NCBI GenBank assembly: GCA_026400565.1
Contig: JAPLOV010000191.1
Span: 1-58,739 of the forward strand
Origin: Hyphomicrobiales bacterium
GTDB lineage: Bacteria; Pseudomonadota; Alphaproteobacteria; Rhizobiales; Beijerinckiaceae
Direction: 5' to 3'
Length of the DNA: 58,739 nt
In this document: in pieces, positions 1 through 10,262 of the stretch
How the letters are laid out: each line of letters begins with the position of its first letter
How positions within the stretch are numbered: position 1 is the first letter of the stretch
Translations under genes and position numbers: made by a program
The notes under the pieces: generated by a model
Told to the model about the DNA's origin: nothing
Database searches by the model: none
What the model saw: the letters and a program-made list of their open reading frames with translations, nothing else

Positions 1-1703
1 GCCTGACGCCTCAGGAAGGCCGGAATCTCGAGTTGGTCATCCTCCGCCTGACGATGGGGCTGCGGACGGCCGTGCGCATCGAGCTGCCCTTCGGCAGCCC
101 TTGCAGGCTGCGGCTGGACCGGACGACGCATGTATTCGGCATGGGCAGCGGATGGCGCAGGCCGAGGCGCTGCCTGCGCCGGCTTCTCCGCGATCTCGTG
201 CTCGTCGCGGCGGCCAAAGCCGACCGAGGCCAGCCTCTGCATCAGCGACATGCGCTTCTGGTCGGCAGCATGGGCTGGCTGCGGCACCGGCGGGGCAGCG
301 CGCGCAGCAAGCTGGTTCTGGGCGGGAACCGGCAGATCCTCGACACGCGGCAGGCGCACCGGGCGGATGCGCTCGGACTGCGGCGGGATGAAGCTATCCC
401 GCTGGAGATCGGCCGCCTCGTCGATTCGGCGCTGTGCCGGCTCGGGCATCGGCAGGTCAGCCGCCATCACGACACGGGACGGTGCTGGCTCGATGCGCAC
501 GGTTTCGGCGATGATCGTCGGCTGGACTGGTGCCGGCTCGGCCTGCACCGGCGCTTCTTCGGCCAGCGGCGTGGCAACCGGCTGAGGTGCCGGCGTGCTG
601 ATCACAGAGGCCATCGGCCGGAAAGCCGGGGCGGCTGCGTTGGCCTGGGCCCTGAGACGGGCTTCGGCCTTGAGGCGCTCGGCCACTTCGGCGATGCGCT
701 TGTCGATTGCCGAAACCTCGGGCTGCATCTGGATCGAGGCGGCATCGATGCCGGTCGCCACCACCGAGACGCGCATGACCCCTTCCATGCTTTCGTCGAA
801 GGTCGCGCCGACAATGATGTTGGCTTCTTCGTCGACCTGCTCGCGGATGCGCGTGGCAGCCTCATCGACCTCGTAGAGCTTCATGTCCCGCCCGCCGGTG
901 ATCGAGATCAGCAGCCCGCGCGCACCGCGCATCGAGACCTCATCGAGCAGCGGATTGGAGATCGCGGCCTGGGCGGCGGTCTCGGCGCGCTTCTCGCCGG
1001 AGGCCTCGCCGGTGCCCATCATCGCCTTGCCCATGCCGCGCATCACGGCGCGCACGTCGGCGAAGTCGAGGTTGATCAGGCCTGGCTTCACCATCAGGTC
1101 GGTGATGCAGGCGACGCCGGAGTAGAGCACCTGGTCGGCCATGCCGAACGCGTCGGCGAAACCGGTGTTCTCGTTGGCGATGCGGAACAGGTTCTGGTTC
1201 GGGATAACGATCAGCGTGTCGACGGACTGCTGCAATTCCTGGATGCCCGCGTCAGCCATGCGCAGGCGGCGGGTGCCCTCGAACTGGAACGGCTTGGTCA
1301 CGACGCCAACGGTGAGGATGCCGAGCTCGCGGGCTGCGCGGGCCACGACCGGGGCAGCGCCCGTGCCGGTGCCGCCGCCCATGCCGGCCGTGATGAACAC
1401 CATGTGCGCGCCGGCCAGGTGATCGCGGATTTCGTCGATGACCTCCTCGGCGGCAGCCCGGCCGACTTCCGGCTGGGAGCCGGCTCCGAGCCCTTCGGTG
1501 ACCTGAAGGCCCATCTGGATGATGCGCTGGGCGCTGCTCATTGCCAGAGCCTGCGCATCGGTGTTGGCAACCACGAAGTCGACACCCTGGAGGCCGGCCT
1601 GGATCATGTTGTTGACAGCATTGCCGCCGCCACCACCGACACCGAAGACGGTGATCCGGGGCTTCAGTTCCCGAATGTCCGGGGCTTGCAGGTTCATCGC
1701 CAT
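1..1703 (-). CDS. ftsZ: Cell division GTPase FtsZ (3' end cut by the window edge)
   Basis: FtsZ polymerises with GTP into the Z ring at midcell. The N-terminus reads [20 protein letters not shown] followed by a glycine-rich nucleotide loop (residues 23-27), and the tubulin signature GGGTGTG falls at about residues 109-115. The T7-loop region (about 205-230) is followed by a long Pro/Ala-rich linker typical of alphaproteobacteria. The last visible residues, [14 protein letters not shown], are the conserved peptide that binds FtsA, so only a residue or so plus the stop is missing. I chose the ATG at 1703 because GAGAGAGG lies 8 nt upstream; an in-frame ATG at 1709 would leave only 2 nt. It is the last gene of the ddl-ftsQ-ftsA-ftsZ run, 138 nt after ftsA. 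Confidence 0.97.
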   Translation of the reverse strand, partial: MAMNLQAPDIRELKPRITVFGVGGGGGNAVNNMIQAGLQGVDFVVANTDAQALAMSSAQRIIQMGLQVTEGLGAGSQPEVGRAAAEEVIDEIRDHLAGAHMVFITAGMGGGTGTGAAPVVARAARELGILTVGVVTKPFQFEGTRRLRMADAGIQELQQSVDTLIVIPNQNLFRIANENTGFADAFGMADQVLYSGVACITDLMVKPGLINLDFADVRAVMRGMGKAMMGTGEASGEKRAETAAQAAISNPLLDEVSMRGARGLLISITGGRDMKLYEVDEAATRIREQVDEEANIIVGATFDESMEGVMRVSVVATGIDAASIQMQPEVSAIDKRIAEVAERLKAEARLRAQANAAAPAFRPMASVISTPAPQPVATPLAEEAPVQAEPAPVQPTIIAETVRIEPAPSRVVMAADLPMPEPAQRRIDEAADLQRDSFIPPQSERIRPVRLPRVEDLPVPAQNQLAARAAPPVPQPAHAADQKRMSLMQRLASVGFGRRDEHEIAEKPAQAAPRPAPSAAHAEYMRRPVQPQPARAAEGQLDAHGRPQPHRQAEDDQLEIPAFLRRQ

Positions 1704-1841
1704 GATCATGACCTCTCTCGTGTTTGTGGCGCCCGGCCAGCGCCTGTGTCTGTCTAGTGTCTGGGATCCCGCCGCCACGGTCCCCTGGTTCAGGTCCGAT
1801 CCGCCACCGCGCGGATCAGGTCTTGGTCTGCATCAGGCCCG

Positions 1842-3170
1842 TCAGAAACTGTCCTTGAGCCAGCGCCCGACGCGGGAGAGGTAGCCTCCGTCCGTGCCTG
1901 TCGCGAGATAGCCGCCCGACGAGCGCGGCTCGAAATGTTCGATGTGTGCCATCTGCGGGTAGATCAGCAGTCCCACGGCACCGGAGAAGGGCGGACCCTT
2001 CGCGGCTTCCGGCAGACCCTTGATACCGAGCGGGCGGCCAATCCGGACCTGCCCGCCGAGCACCGAGCGCGCCAGTTCCGGCAGGCCGGTGAGCTGGCAG
2101 GCCCCGCCTGTCAGCACCACACGACGACCGGCCTGATCGGAAAAATGCGCCGCCTTAAGCCGGTCCCGCACCAGTTCGAGGATCTCCTCGATGCGCGGAC
2201 GGATGATCTTGACGAGATGGGACTTGGGAATGTGACTCTGCTGGTCGCGATCCTCGTCATCGACCGACGGCACGGTGATGATGTCGCGTTCATCGGACGC
2301 GGTTGCCATCGTGCTGCCATACAAGGTCTTGAGGCGCTCGGCCGCAGCGACATTGGTGGACAGGCCGCGCGCCAGGTCCATGGTGATGTGATGGCCACCG
2401 ACCGCAATGCCATCGGCATGCACCAGATGGCCTTGCGAGAACACGCCGATGCTGGTCGTGCCGCCGCCCATGTCGACGAGCACAACGCCCATCTCGGCTT
2501 CGTCGTCGACCAGTGCCGACAGGCCCGAGGCATAGGGCGTGGCCACCACGGCCTCGACCGCGAGATTGCAGCGCTCGACTGCGAGCATCAGGTTGCGCGC
2601 GGCTGAGCCTTCGCCGGTCACGACATGCATGTCGACCGACAGCGACCGGCCCATCAGGCCGCGCGGATCGGTGACGCCGGGCTGGCCGTCGAGCGCATAG
2701 CCCGTCGGCAACGCGTGCAGCACGGCGCGGCCGGGCCTGACGCTGTGCGAGGCGGCTGCGGCCAGCACGCGCTTGACATCCTGGTCAGCCACCGAGCCGA
2801 TCCTGAGATCGACGCTGGCCGTGAAGCTCTGCGAACCCAGCCGCCCGCCAGTCTGGTTGACGATGACCGACTGGACCTCGACCTTGGCCATGCGCTCGGC
2901 TGCGTCCACCGCCTGGCGGATGCCGCGCTCGGCCAGTTCGAGGTCGACGACCGCCCCGCCCTTGAGGCCCATCGAGCGCGTGTGGCCAATGCCGATGACA
3001 CGGGCCAGGTGGGTCCTGCCACGCAACTGGTCGCTGGCTTCTGTGGGCTGGAGTTCCGCGATGAGGCAGACGATCTTGCTGGTGCCGACATCGAGCACCG
3101 ACATGATGGCGCTCTTGCGCGTCGACAGCGGCCTCAGCCGCGGGGTCAGGCCCTGGGAGAACAGGCTCAT
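1842..3170 (-). CDS. ftsA: Cell division protein FtsA
   Basis: FtsA is an actin-like ATPase that tethers FtsZ to the membrane. The 442-residue product has the actin-fold phosphate-1 motif (VLDVGTSKIVCLIAE, about residues 25-39) and a phosphate-2-like motif (VVLVDMGGGTTSIGVF, about 229-244). It ends in a basic amphipathic segment, SRVGRWLKDSF, that fits the membrane-targeting helix. Its ATG overlaps the ftsQ stop by four bases (ATGA), so translation is probably coupled. Length and ends are normal for the family and no frame damage is visible. Confidence 0.97.
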   Translation of the reverse strand: MSLFSQGLTPRLRPLSTRKSAIMSVLDVGTSKIVCLIAELQPTEASDQLRGRTHLARVIGIGHTRSMGLKGGAVVDLELAERGIRQAVDAAERMAKVEVQSVIVNQTGGRLGSQSFTASVDLRIGSVADQDVKRVLAAAASHSVRPGRAVLHALPTGYALDGQPGVTDPRGLMGRSLSVDMHVVTGEGSAARNLMLAVERCNLAVEAVVATPYASGLSALVDDEAEMGVVLVDMGGGTTSIGVFSQGHLVHADGIAVGGHHITMDLARGLSTNVAAAERLKTLYGSTMATASDERDIITVPSVDDEDRDQQSHIPKSHLVKIIRPRIEEILELVRDRLKAAHFSDQAGRRVVLTGGACQLTGLPELARSVLGGQVRIGRPLGIKGLPEAAKGPPFSGAVGLLIYPQMAHIEHFEPRSSGGYLATGTDGGYLSRVGRWLKDSF

Positions 3171-4140
3171 GCCTGGCCTCCCTTCGGCTTGGGCCGGTTC
3201 TTCAGCATCTCGGCGCGGGCAGCGGCCGCTTCCTCGGTCAGGCGCACCGTGACCCGGTCCGGCTGGCGCAGATCAACAGCGATGATGTCCTTGTCGAGCA
3301 GCTTCTGTTCGCGGGCCAGACGTTCGAGCCGGCGCACTGCCTTGTCGGCCTCGTCCTCGGGCAGGCGCACATCAAGCCCGTTGCTCATCTTCAGGGTCCA
3401 GCGCCGCTCGGACACCAGCGTGGCACCCCTGATCTGGCTGCGCAGTGAGCCGGCTTCCGCCAGCAGCACGACAAAGTCACGCGCACGCTTGTTGGCACCG
3501 GGCCCCACGACCAGCGGCAGATGGGCAAATCGCTCATCGCGCAGCTTGTCGATGACGGTGCCGTCGGATGCGATGATCGAGATTTCGCCATTGAGCTGCC
3601 ACAGCGCAAAGGGCTCGCGCTCACGGATCTGGATGGTCAGTTCGCCCGGATAGAGCTTGCGGATCTGCGCTTCGCGGATCAGCGGCTGAGCTTCGAGCCT
3701 CTCGCGAGCCTCACGCACATCGAAAAAGGCCAGCGATTTTTTGGCGAAATCCCGGCTGCTTTCAGCACTTCGCCTTCGCCAAGCTCTGACAAACCGGAGA
3801 TGGTGATCCGGTCCATGCCGAGGCCGAGCGTGCGGGCCAGCACATGGTGCGGCTCGCCGAACGTGGCACGGAAGCTCTCGGCATGGCCGCCGAGTACAAG
3901 GCCCGTGATGCCGACACCGGCCAGCAGCGTCAGCGAGAACAACGGAAACAGGCGGGGCGAAACCCGCTCGTGCAACGGCAAGGTCACGGAGGCGCGCGCA
4001 CCGAACGGCCAGAAGCCGCGGCGGCCCGTCCGCTCGCCCACCAGCAGCGGAACCTCGATGTCTCCCGGGCGAACGCGCTGGGACCGCACTCCGAAGAGCG
4101 CTGTCGTCAACGATCGCAGGAGGCGTCCTCCACCATCCAT
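3167..4140 (-). pseudogene. ftsQ: Cell division protein FtsQ, interrupted by one frameshift at an A6 run
   Basis: FtsQ is a bitopic membrane protein that links early and late divisome proteins. The N-terminal frame (from ATG 4140, overlapping ddl by 34 nt) gives a basic cytoplasmic tail, one membrane segment (LFPLFSLTLLAGVGITGLVL) and the start of the POTRA domain up to KAAGISPK. The rest of POTRA and the beta domain (KSLAFFDVREARERLEAQPL onward, ending GGQA) lie in another frame and run to 3167. The break is at six T on the plus strand (3737-3742), read as CCA AAA AAT. One more A would give a continuous protein of about 324 residues. The run also matches the -1 slippery heptamer A AAA AAT. 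ftsQ is normally essential, so an indel error or recoding is likelier than true loss. Confidence 0.85.
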
Positions 4141-5021
4141 CGCACCAACTCGCCAAACGATATGCCCGCGTGGGCGGCCAACTCTGGAACCAGGCTCGTC
4201 GCCGTCATTCCGGGTTGCGTATTCACTTCCAGCCAGATGAGGCGTTCGTTTGCCTCATCGTAGCGGAAGTCGGACCTGCTCACGCCGCGGCACCCAATTG
4301 CTTGATGCGCCGTTAACGCCCACTGTTGAACCTGTTGGTAAATTTTTGGTTTAAGGGGCGCTGGCAGGATGTGGATTGAGCCCCCCGGTGCATACTTCGC
4401 GTCGTAGTCGTAGAACTCACCGGTGGACGTTGTGATCTCGATCACGTCGAGCGCCCGGTCGCCCAGCACGGCGCAGGTCAGCTCCCGGCCCGGAATGAAT
4501 TCTTCCGCCAGCATCCATTCGCCGCATGGCCAATCCTCGCGGGCGAGTTCCTGCGGCGGGTGGGTGCGGCCCAGCTTGACGATGACAATGCCGATCGATG
4601 AGCCGTCATCAATCGGTTTGATGACGTAGGGTGGTTGCCGGACGTGACGCTTTGCCGCTTCGAAACGGCTGACCACGACCCCGTCCGCCACCGCAACGCC
4701 GGCAGCGGCCACGACCGCCTTGGCGCGCGCCTTGTGCATGGCCAGCGCGGAGGCAAGCACGCCGGAATGCGTGTAGGGGATTTTCAGGATTTCCAGCATG
4801 CCCTGGATGCAGCCATCCTCGCCCCACGGCCCATGAAGGCAGTTCAGAGCCACGTCCGGCTTCAGCCTCGCCAGCACCTCGGCGATGTCGCGCTGGACAT
4901 CGACGCGGGTGACCCGCAAGCCGACCGACTCGGCGGCATCGGCAATCTGGCGGCCGGAGTTCAGCGACACCTCGCGCTCCGCCGACCACCCGCCCATCAG
5001 AACTGCCACATGCTTGGACAT
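4107..5021 (-). CDS. ddl: D-alanine--D-alanine ligase
   Basis: This ATP-grasp enzyme joins two D-Ala residues for peptidoglycan precursors. The product (304 residues from ATG 5021) begins [20 protein letters not shown], the usual Ddl N-terminus, and has HGPWGEDG, the phosphate-binding IKPIDDGSS stretch and the metal-binding EVNTQPGMT near the C-terminus. An in-frame start further upstream exists but would add 24 residues unlike the family. It belongs to the ddl-ftsQ-ftsA-ftsZ unit and overlaps the 5' end of ftsQ. A CtrA-like site lies about 75 bp upstream. Confidence 0.95.
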   Translation of the reverse strand: MSKHVAVLMGGWSAEREVSLNSGRQIADAAESVGLRVTRVDVQRDIAEVLARLKPDVALNCLHGPWGEDGCIQGMLEILKIPYTHSGVLASALAMHKARAKAVVAAAGVAVADGVVVSRFEAAKRHVRQPPYVIKPIDDGSSIGIVIVKLGRTHPPQELAREDWPCGEWMLAEEFIPGRELTCAVLGDRALDVIEITTSTGEFYDYDAKYAPGGSIHILPAPLKPKIYQQVQQWALTAHQAIGCRGVSRSDFRYDEANERLIWLEVNTQPGMTATSLVPELAAHAGISFGELVRWMVEDASCDR

Positions 5022-5096
5022 GAGGATACCACTCTTCCCCGAAACCTCGGCCGGACCTTCGATCCGAATCTCGACACGACTGTGGAATGCCAAGCG

Positions 5097-5111
5097 TTAG
5101 GGAGTGGTTAA
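5097..5111. promoter_or_regulatory. Candidate CtrA-like box upstream of ddl-ftsQ-ftsA-ftsZ
   Basis: The plus strand reads TTAG, seven bases, then TTAA. This is one mismatch from the alphaproteobacterial CtrA consensus TTAA-N7-TTAA. It is 76-90 bp upstream of the ddl start, in the only long untranscribed gap before the ftsQ-ftsA-ftsZ genes, which are known CtrA targets in some alphaproteobacteria. No matching promoter was resolved, so this rests on motif and position. Confidence 0.35.
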
Positions 5112-5280
5112 CCTTGTCGCTCCGCGCCACCCGGTCCATCGTCCGTTCTGCCGGGCTGACAGAGCGGCGGCATGTTCTTCTTTCTCCGCAGAAGAACGGT
5201 GATGAGCGCGCGCTGAGACCACCAGATCGCGCCCCTTCCCCTTGCAAACGCATTAACGGACCCACAGGCCCATCACATGA

Positions 5281-5517
5281 TCTTTCCATGCAACGGGAAG
5301 GACGGATACGAGGCTCCTTCTTCTGGCGTTTCTTGCAGTCGTTCTTGCAGTCGTTCTTGCACAGCCCGCGCTTGCCCAGACCCCGAACCACCTCAACGAC
5401 AAGGCCATCTTCGAGCGCGGCTGGTCGGGGTGAGCTTCAACGAGGATCGCGCCAGCCTGTCCATGGTCTCGCCCAAGCAGCCCGGTCGATGGCAAGCTGG
5501 TCGAAACCGTGCGTTGA
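5281..5517 (+). pseudogene. Remnant of a small secreted protein
   Basis: Reading frames on the plus strand between ddl and murB add up to a small exported protein in pieces. The first piece (5281-5433) has a clear signal peptide, RLLLLAFLAVVLAVVLAQPALAQ, followed by TPNHLNDKAIFERGWSG and a stop, but no ATG, GTG or TTG in frame. The second piece continues in another frame as VSFNEDRASLSMVSPKQP. A third reads VDGKLVETVR and stops at 5517. Each junction needs a one-base change. A 12-bp unit (TCTTGCAGTCGT) is repeated in tandem at 5331-5354 and encodes LAVV twice in the signal peptide. I do not recognise the family. It may be a decayed gene or an artefact of indels. Confidence 0.45.
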
Positions 5518-5529
5518 AGCAGGCTTGCC

Positions 5530-6447
5530 TCAGACCTCGCCAACCCGCTTGATTTCCCAATGCAGATCGACGCCGGAATGAGCCAGCACCCGGGCGCGCA
5601 CGGTCTCGCCCAGCGTCTCGATGTCGGCTGCGGTCGCCTCACCGGTGTTGATCAGGAAGTTGCAGTGCATCTCGCTGACCTGCGCGCCGCCCACCCTCAG
5701 CCCCCGGCAACCGGCAGCGTCGATGAGCTTCCAGGCGGAATGGCCGGGCGGATTGCGGAAAGTGGAGCCACCGGTCTTTTCGCGGATCGGCTGCGCCGTT
5801 TCCCGGTGGTGCTGCACCGCCGCCATCCGGGCACGGATCACCTCGGCCGGTCCGGGCCGGCCACTGAACACCGCGCCGGTGAAGATCAGGCCGTCGGGCG
5901 GGTGTGACGTGCGGTAGTCGAAGGCAAGGTCGGCATTGGGGATCGTCACGATCCGGCCATCTCGCAGGACACCGCGCGCCTCGACCAGCACATCCTTCGT
6001 CTCGCCGCCATTGGCGCCGGCATTCATGGTGATGGCCCCGCCGATCGTGCCCGGAATGCCGAAATAGAACTCCAGCCCGCCAAGGCCGGCTTCCGCCGCA
6101 GCCTCGGCCACGCGCTTGTCGAGGGCAGCAGCGCCCGCCCGGACAAGACTGCCCTCGGCGGCAATCTGGCCGAACCCGCGCGGCGACAGCCGGATCACCA
6201 CGCCGCGCACTCCGCCATCGCGCACGATCAGGTTCGAACCGACGCCGAGCGGATGGACGTCAATCCCCGCCGGCAAGGCCGCAAGGAACATCGCAAGGTC
6301 GGCCTCGTCAGCCGGCGTGAACAGGACTTCGGCCGGCCCGCCGACACGAAACCAGGTCAGCGGCCCGAGCGGCTGGTACGGCAACAGGCGCCCGCGCAGG
6401 TCGGGCATGAGCGAGGCAAGGCGGCCTGCAAGATCGGGAGTTGTCAT
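5530..6447 (-). CDS. murB: UDP-N-acetylmuramate dehydrogenase
   Basis: MurB is an FAD enzyme that uses NADPH to reduce UDP-GlcNAc-enolpyruvate to UDP-MurNAc. The 305-residue product has the FAD-binding [14 protein letters not shown] stretch, the typical [20 protein letters not shown] motif and, later, [10 protein letters not shown] with the catalytic serine region. ATG 6447 fits the family length. In most relatives murB follows murC directly; here 3.8 kb containing an RTX protease on the other strand and a DUF4344 gene separates them. Confidence 0.96.
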   Translation of the reverse strand: MTTPDLAGRLASLMPDLRGRLLPYQPLGPLTWFRVGGPAEVLFTPADEADLAMFLAALPAGIDVHPLGVGSNLIVRDGGVRGVVIRLSPRGFGQIAAEGSLVRAGAAALDKRVAEAAAEAGLGGLEFYFGIPGTIGGAITMNAGANGGETKDVLVEARGVLRDGRIVTIPNADLAFDYRTSHPPDGLIFTGAVFSGRPGPAEVIRARMAAVQHHRETAQPIREKTGGSTFRNPPGHSAWKLIDAAGCRGLRVGGAQVSEMHCNFLINTGEATAADIETLGETVRARVLAHSGVDLHWEIKRVGEV

Positions 6448-6648
6448 GGCGTGCAGCTAGCGTGTCACCAGCGCCGGATCAACCGCAACAAGCACGGGCG
6501 GCCGGCAGATTGCGGCGCATAGCGCGCCGGAAAGCGACGAAAATCGGACATATCATTAAAATGCAACGCGTTCCCGAAACATGCTGGCATGACTTTGACG
6601 TCACCACGGTGTGCAATCTCCTTCTGTCTGATGTTTCCGGAGCCTTTG

Positions 6649-9245
6649 ATGTCCCGCATCGTCACCTCGGCCAACAACCCGCTTCTCGCCAGCCAGTGGC
6701 ATCTCGGCCAGATCTTCAAGGGTGATCCCAACCGCATCTGGTCGGAGTTCAGCGGTGCAGGTGTCAAGGTCGGCGTTTATGATGACGGCATCGACAAGAG
6801 CCACATGGATCTGCGCAACCGCTACGATTCCAGCCGCGAACTGGTCATCAACGGCCAGCGGCTTGATGCATCCACCGGCTCGGCCGTGCATGGCACGGCA
6901 GTCGCAGGCCTGATTGCGGCGGATGCCAACAATGGCGCGGGTGGGGTCGGCGTTGCCCACAGCGCGATGCTGACGGGCGTCAACATCTTCTCCGGCATCG
7001 GTGCCAGCAGCGGCTTCATCAATGCCATCCGCGGCATGAGCAGCTTCGATGTTACCAACAATTCCTGGGGCTGGTCGTCGCGCTATGCCGACAGCGCCCA
7101 ACAGAGCGGATCGTTCGGCAACCTGTTCGCAGCTGCCGTCAAGAATGCGGCCGACACCGGACGTGGCGGGCTTGGCACGATCGTGGTCAACGCGGCTGGC
7201 AACGAAGGCGGCGAAGGCCGCGATGCCAACATGTCCAACTTCAATGCCATGCGCCAGACCATCACGGTCGGCGCCATCGGGCAGGATGGCGATGTCTCCG
7301 GCTACGCGACGCGCGGCGCATCCTTGCTGGTGTCCGGCCCGTCCAGTGGCGGCGGGGCAGGCATCGTCACCACCGATGTCAGTGGCTCGCGCGGCTATGC
7401 CAGCGGCGACTATACCTCCGGGTTCAGCGGCACCTCGGCTGCCAGCCCCATCGTCAGCGGCGTCGTAGCCGTCATGCTCAGCGCCAACAGCAAGCTTGGC
7501 TGGCGCGATGTGCAGGATATCCTGGCCATCACCGCCGACCACACCACGCCAGCCTCGCTGTCCGGGGGCGTTTCGGGTCGCATGCAATCTGGCTGGACGG
7601 TCAACAAGGCCGACAATGTCAATGGCGGCGGCCTGCACTACTCCAACGATGTCGGCTTTGGCCGTGTCGATGCGCTCGAAGCCGTGCGCTTTGCCGAAGT
7701 CTGGAGCCGCTTCGGCAATGCCCAGACCTCGGCCAACGAACAGGTGGCGACCGTCTCGGGCACGCTCAACCGCGCCATTGCCGATCTCAAGTCCACCGAG
7801 TTCACCGTCAACATCGCCCGGGCCATCGAGGTCGAGAGCGTCTCACTGACGCTGACACTCAGCCACGGCAACATCAACGATCTGCGCGTCGAGCTGATCT
7901 CGCCCGAAGGCACACGCTCGGTGGTGCTGAATGCAGCCCCCGGCAGCCAGTCGGTCAGTGGCTTCACATGGAGCTTTACCTCCGAAGCGCTGCGCGGCGA
8001 GCTGGCGTCGGGCAACTGGCTGGTCCGCATCACTGACACCCGGGCCGGTGCGACAGGCTCGGTGGCGTCCTATCGCTTCGATGTCTATGGCGATGCCATC
8101 TCGGCCAACGACGTCTATCACTACACCAGCGAATTCGGCAAAATGCTGGCGCTGGACACAGCCCGCGGAACCCTGCGGGACACCGATGGTGGGATCGACT
8201 GGATCAACGCCTCCGCCACCATCGACGCCACCATCATCAACCTCAATGCCGGCGCGCTCTCCACTATCCATGGCCGATCGCTGACCATCGCAGCAGGAAC
8301 CGTGATCGAGAATGCCGTGACAGGTGACGGCAACGACATGCTGACCGGCAACGATGCCGCCAACACGCTGCTCGGCATGCGCGGCAACGACACGCTCGAA
8401 GGTCGGGGCGGCGCTGACCGCATCGAAGGCGGGGCCGGGATTGATACGGCAAGCTACCTCGGCTCCAACCTCGGGATCGACATCGACCTGACCCGGGCCA
8501 CCCAGACAGGCGGGCATGCCCAGGGCGATGTGCTGGTCGGCATCGAGAACGTCACCGGCTCGGCCCATTCCGACCGGATCAGCGGCGATGGCAATGCCAA
8601 CATGCTCGCCGGCGGCATCGGCAACGACACCATCGGCGGCGGGGCCGGCAACGACTATCTCAGCGGCGGCTCCGGTAACGACATCCTCACAGTCGGTTCA
8701 GGCAGCGACCGGCCAGTTATGCCGGCAGCACGCTGGGGGTCACGGTCGACCTGCAGACGGGGATGGGCACCGGAGGCGACGCCGCTGGCGATATCCTGAG
8801 CGGGATCGAGAACCTCATCGGCTCGAACCAGGCCGATGTGCTGCGCGGCAACAGTCTCGCCAACCGTCTGGAAGGTGGCCTGGGCAACGATGCCTTGTTC
8901 GGCTTTGACGGCCTCGACACGCTTCTCGGCGGCTCCGGCAACGACTCGCTCGATGGCGGGTTGGGCAACGACATCCTGTTTGGCGGCCTCGGCGATGACG
9001 TTCTCACTGGCGGGGCCGGCAATGACCGCTTCTGCTTCGATGTGAACAATGGCGGCAATGACCGCATCGTGGACTTCCAGGATGGCCGCGACATGATCGA
9101 TCTGCGCGGCCTCGGCCTCAGCTTTGCCAGCCTCGCCATCACCAGCACCGGCCAGAGCTATGCGGTCTCGGGAGCCTTCGGCACTATCACCGTCTCCGGC
9201 GCCGAGCGCGGAATGCTCGGTGCAGCCGACTTCGTCTTCGCCTGA
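6649..9245 (+). pseudogene. Subtilisin/kexin-like serine protease with P domain and RTX repeats, one frameshift
   Basis: An extracellular S8 protease. From ATG 6649 (GGAG 6 nt upstream) the catalytic triad is visible: Asp45 in VYDDGID, His81 in VHGTAVAG and Ser263 in GTSAASPIVSG. A proprotein-convertase P domain follows (about residues 385-485), then many RTX nonapeptides (GGxGxD type) that bind calcium and usually guide type I secretion. The frame ends at 8799 after PVMPAARWGS. The true continuation, ASYAGSTLGVTVDLQTG and more RTX repeats to a C-terminal DFVFA, is in the next frame and ends at 9245. One missing base near 8710 (probable GACACGGCC now GACCGGCC) explains the break. It is the only plus-strand gene inside the minus-strand dcw half. 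No type I secretion genes are in the window. Confidence 0.85.
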
Positions 9246-9252
9246 AGCTGCG

Positions 9253-10188
9253 TCAGCGCAGGGCGACTTCCGGCCAGACAGCGCCGGGAAACTGGCGCTG
9301 GAGGGCATCGCGGTCGAGATGCGGCGCCAGCAGCGTCCGGACCGCATGCGCAACCTGCTTGTATTCCTCTTCGCAGCCATTGGCGCGCCATGCCGGCATG
9401 TCGCTGCGGCTGACGAGCGCGCGGTAGCTTGCAGGATCTGAGCCGGCGGCGAGGCAGACCACATTGAACAGGCGCTGCAACGGCGTGCTGTGTGCTCCGC
9501 CATACTGCCGGCTGGCGATCGTCCGTGATTCCAGTGACGGCAATTCGTTGAAGTTCTTCACGCCGGTGTCGACCAGGTAGGAATAGACGATGCCGTTGAT
9601 CAGCGCTGGCGCGTCCTGCCGGAACAGGGCGAGGATGGCAAAGGACGCCATCGTGTCGGCGGCATCCTCCTCGCGGCTGAACAGCGGAATGCCGAGGAAC
9701 TCGATCAGGGCATGCGCGCCCTCGTGATAAAGGACATCGGCGAACTGGCCGCGGATGGCGTCCTCCTCGCTGACCCAGTCCGGCCGGCGGTCACTTCTGG
9801 CATTGTCGACAGCGTTCTGGAGATACTCGTAGCAGACCGTGACAGCGCCTTCGTAATACCAGGCCCCGCCCCGCCCCGAACAGCTCCGCGTCCTGATCAC
9901 AAGTGGCCGCTTCAGCCGGAACGAGGCAAAGAAGCGGCGCGCGCCCTCGAAGGTGGGGTCACCCAGAACGCGCGCATGGATGGCCTGATGCGCCGGGTTG
10001 GTTGGTGGCTCATGGATCAGCGTGACCTCCGCCGGCACGGGATTGCGCGCCGGCTCGGCGGCGCGCGCCGGGGTCAGCGGCAAGGCCAGGGCAAGCATCA
10101 GTGCGAACGCCCTGACGAACGCAGCCCGCCATTCCCGTCCGTTGCTGGTTGATTCCACCATACCCATCACCTGCGTCTTGCCTCTCAT
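9253..10188 (-). CDS. DUF4344-type putative secreted metallopeptidase
   Basis: The 311-residue product starts with a basic stretch and a hydrophobic signal peptide (AFALMLALALPLTPARA). The mature part has the zinc-protease motif YHEGAHALIE and, about 20 residues later, REEDAAD, a pattern found in the DUF4344 putative metallopeptidase family. Paired cysteines in the mature domain fit an exported protein. The start is uncertain: in-frame ATGs at 10167 and 10161 have comparable ribosome-binding context. It lies between murC and murB on the same strand, where most relatives have no gene, and its 3' end is 7 bp from the 3' end of the RTX protease. The substrate is unknown. Confidence 0.8.
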   Translation of the reverse strand: MRGKTQVMGMVESTSNGREWRAAFVRAFALMLALALPLTPARAAEPARNPVPAEVTLIHEPPTNPAHQAIHARVLGDPTFEGARRFFASFRLKRPLVIRTRSCSGRGGAWYYEGAVTVCYEYLQNAVDNARSDRRPDWVSEEDAIRGQFADVLYHEGAHALIEFLGIPLFSREEDAADTMASFAILALFRQDAPALINGIVYSYLVDTGVKNFNELPSLESRTIASRQYGGAHSTPLQRLFNVVCLAAGSDPASYRALVSRSDMPAWRANGCEEEYKQVAHAVRTLLAPHLDRDALQRQFPGAVWPEVALR

Positions 10189-10262
10189 GCCTTACGCAGG
10201 CCATGGCACGCCGGTTTGACGCCGTCATGTCGCAGGCATGGCACAATGCCCGGCAGTGGGTC

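Noticed and set aside
33-1757. Long open frame on the plus strand opposite ftsZ
   Set aside because: Its product is His/Arg/Gly-rich without domains. The minus strand encodes FtsZ with all its motifs. High GC leaves long shadow frames.
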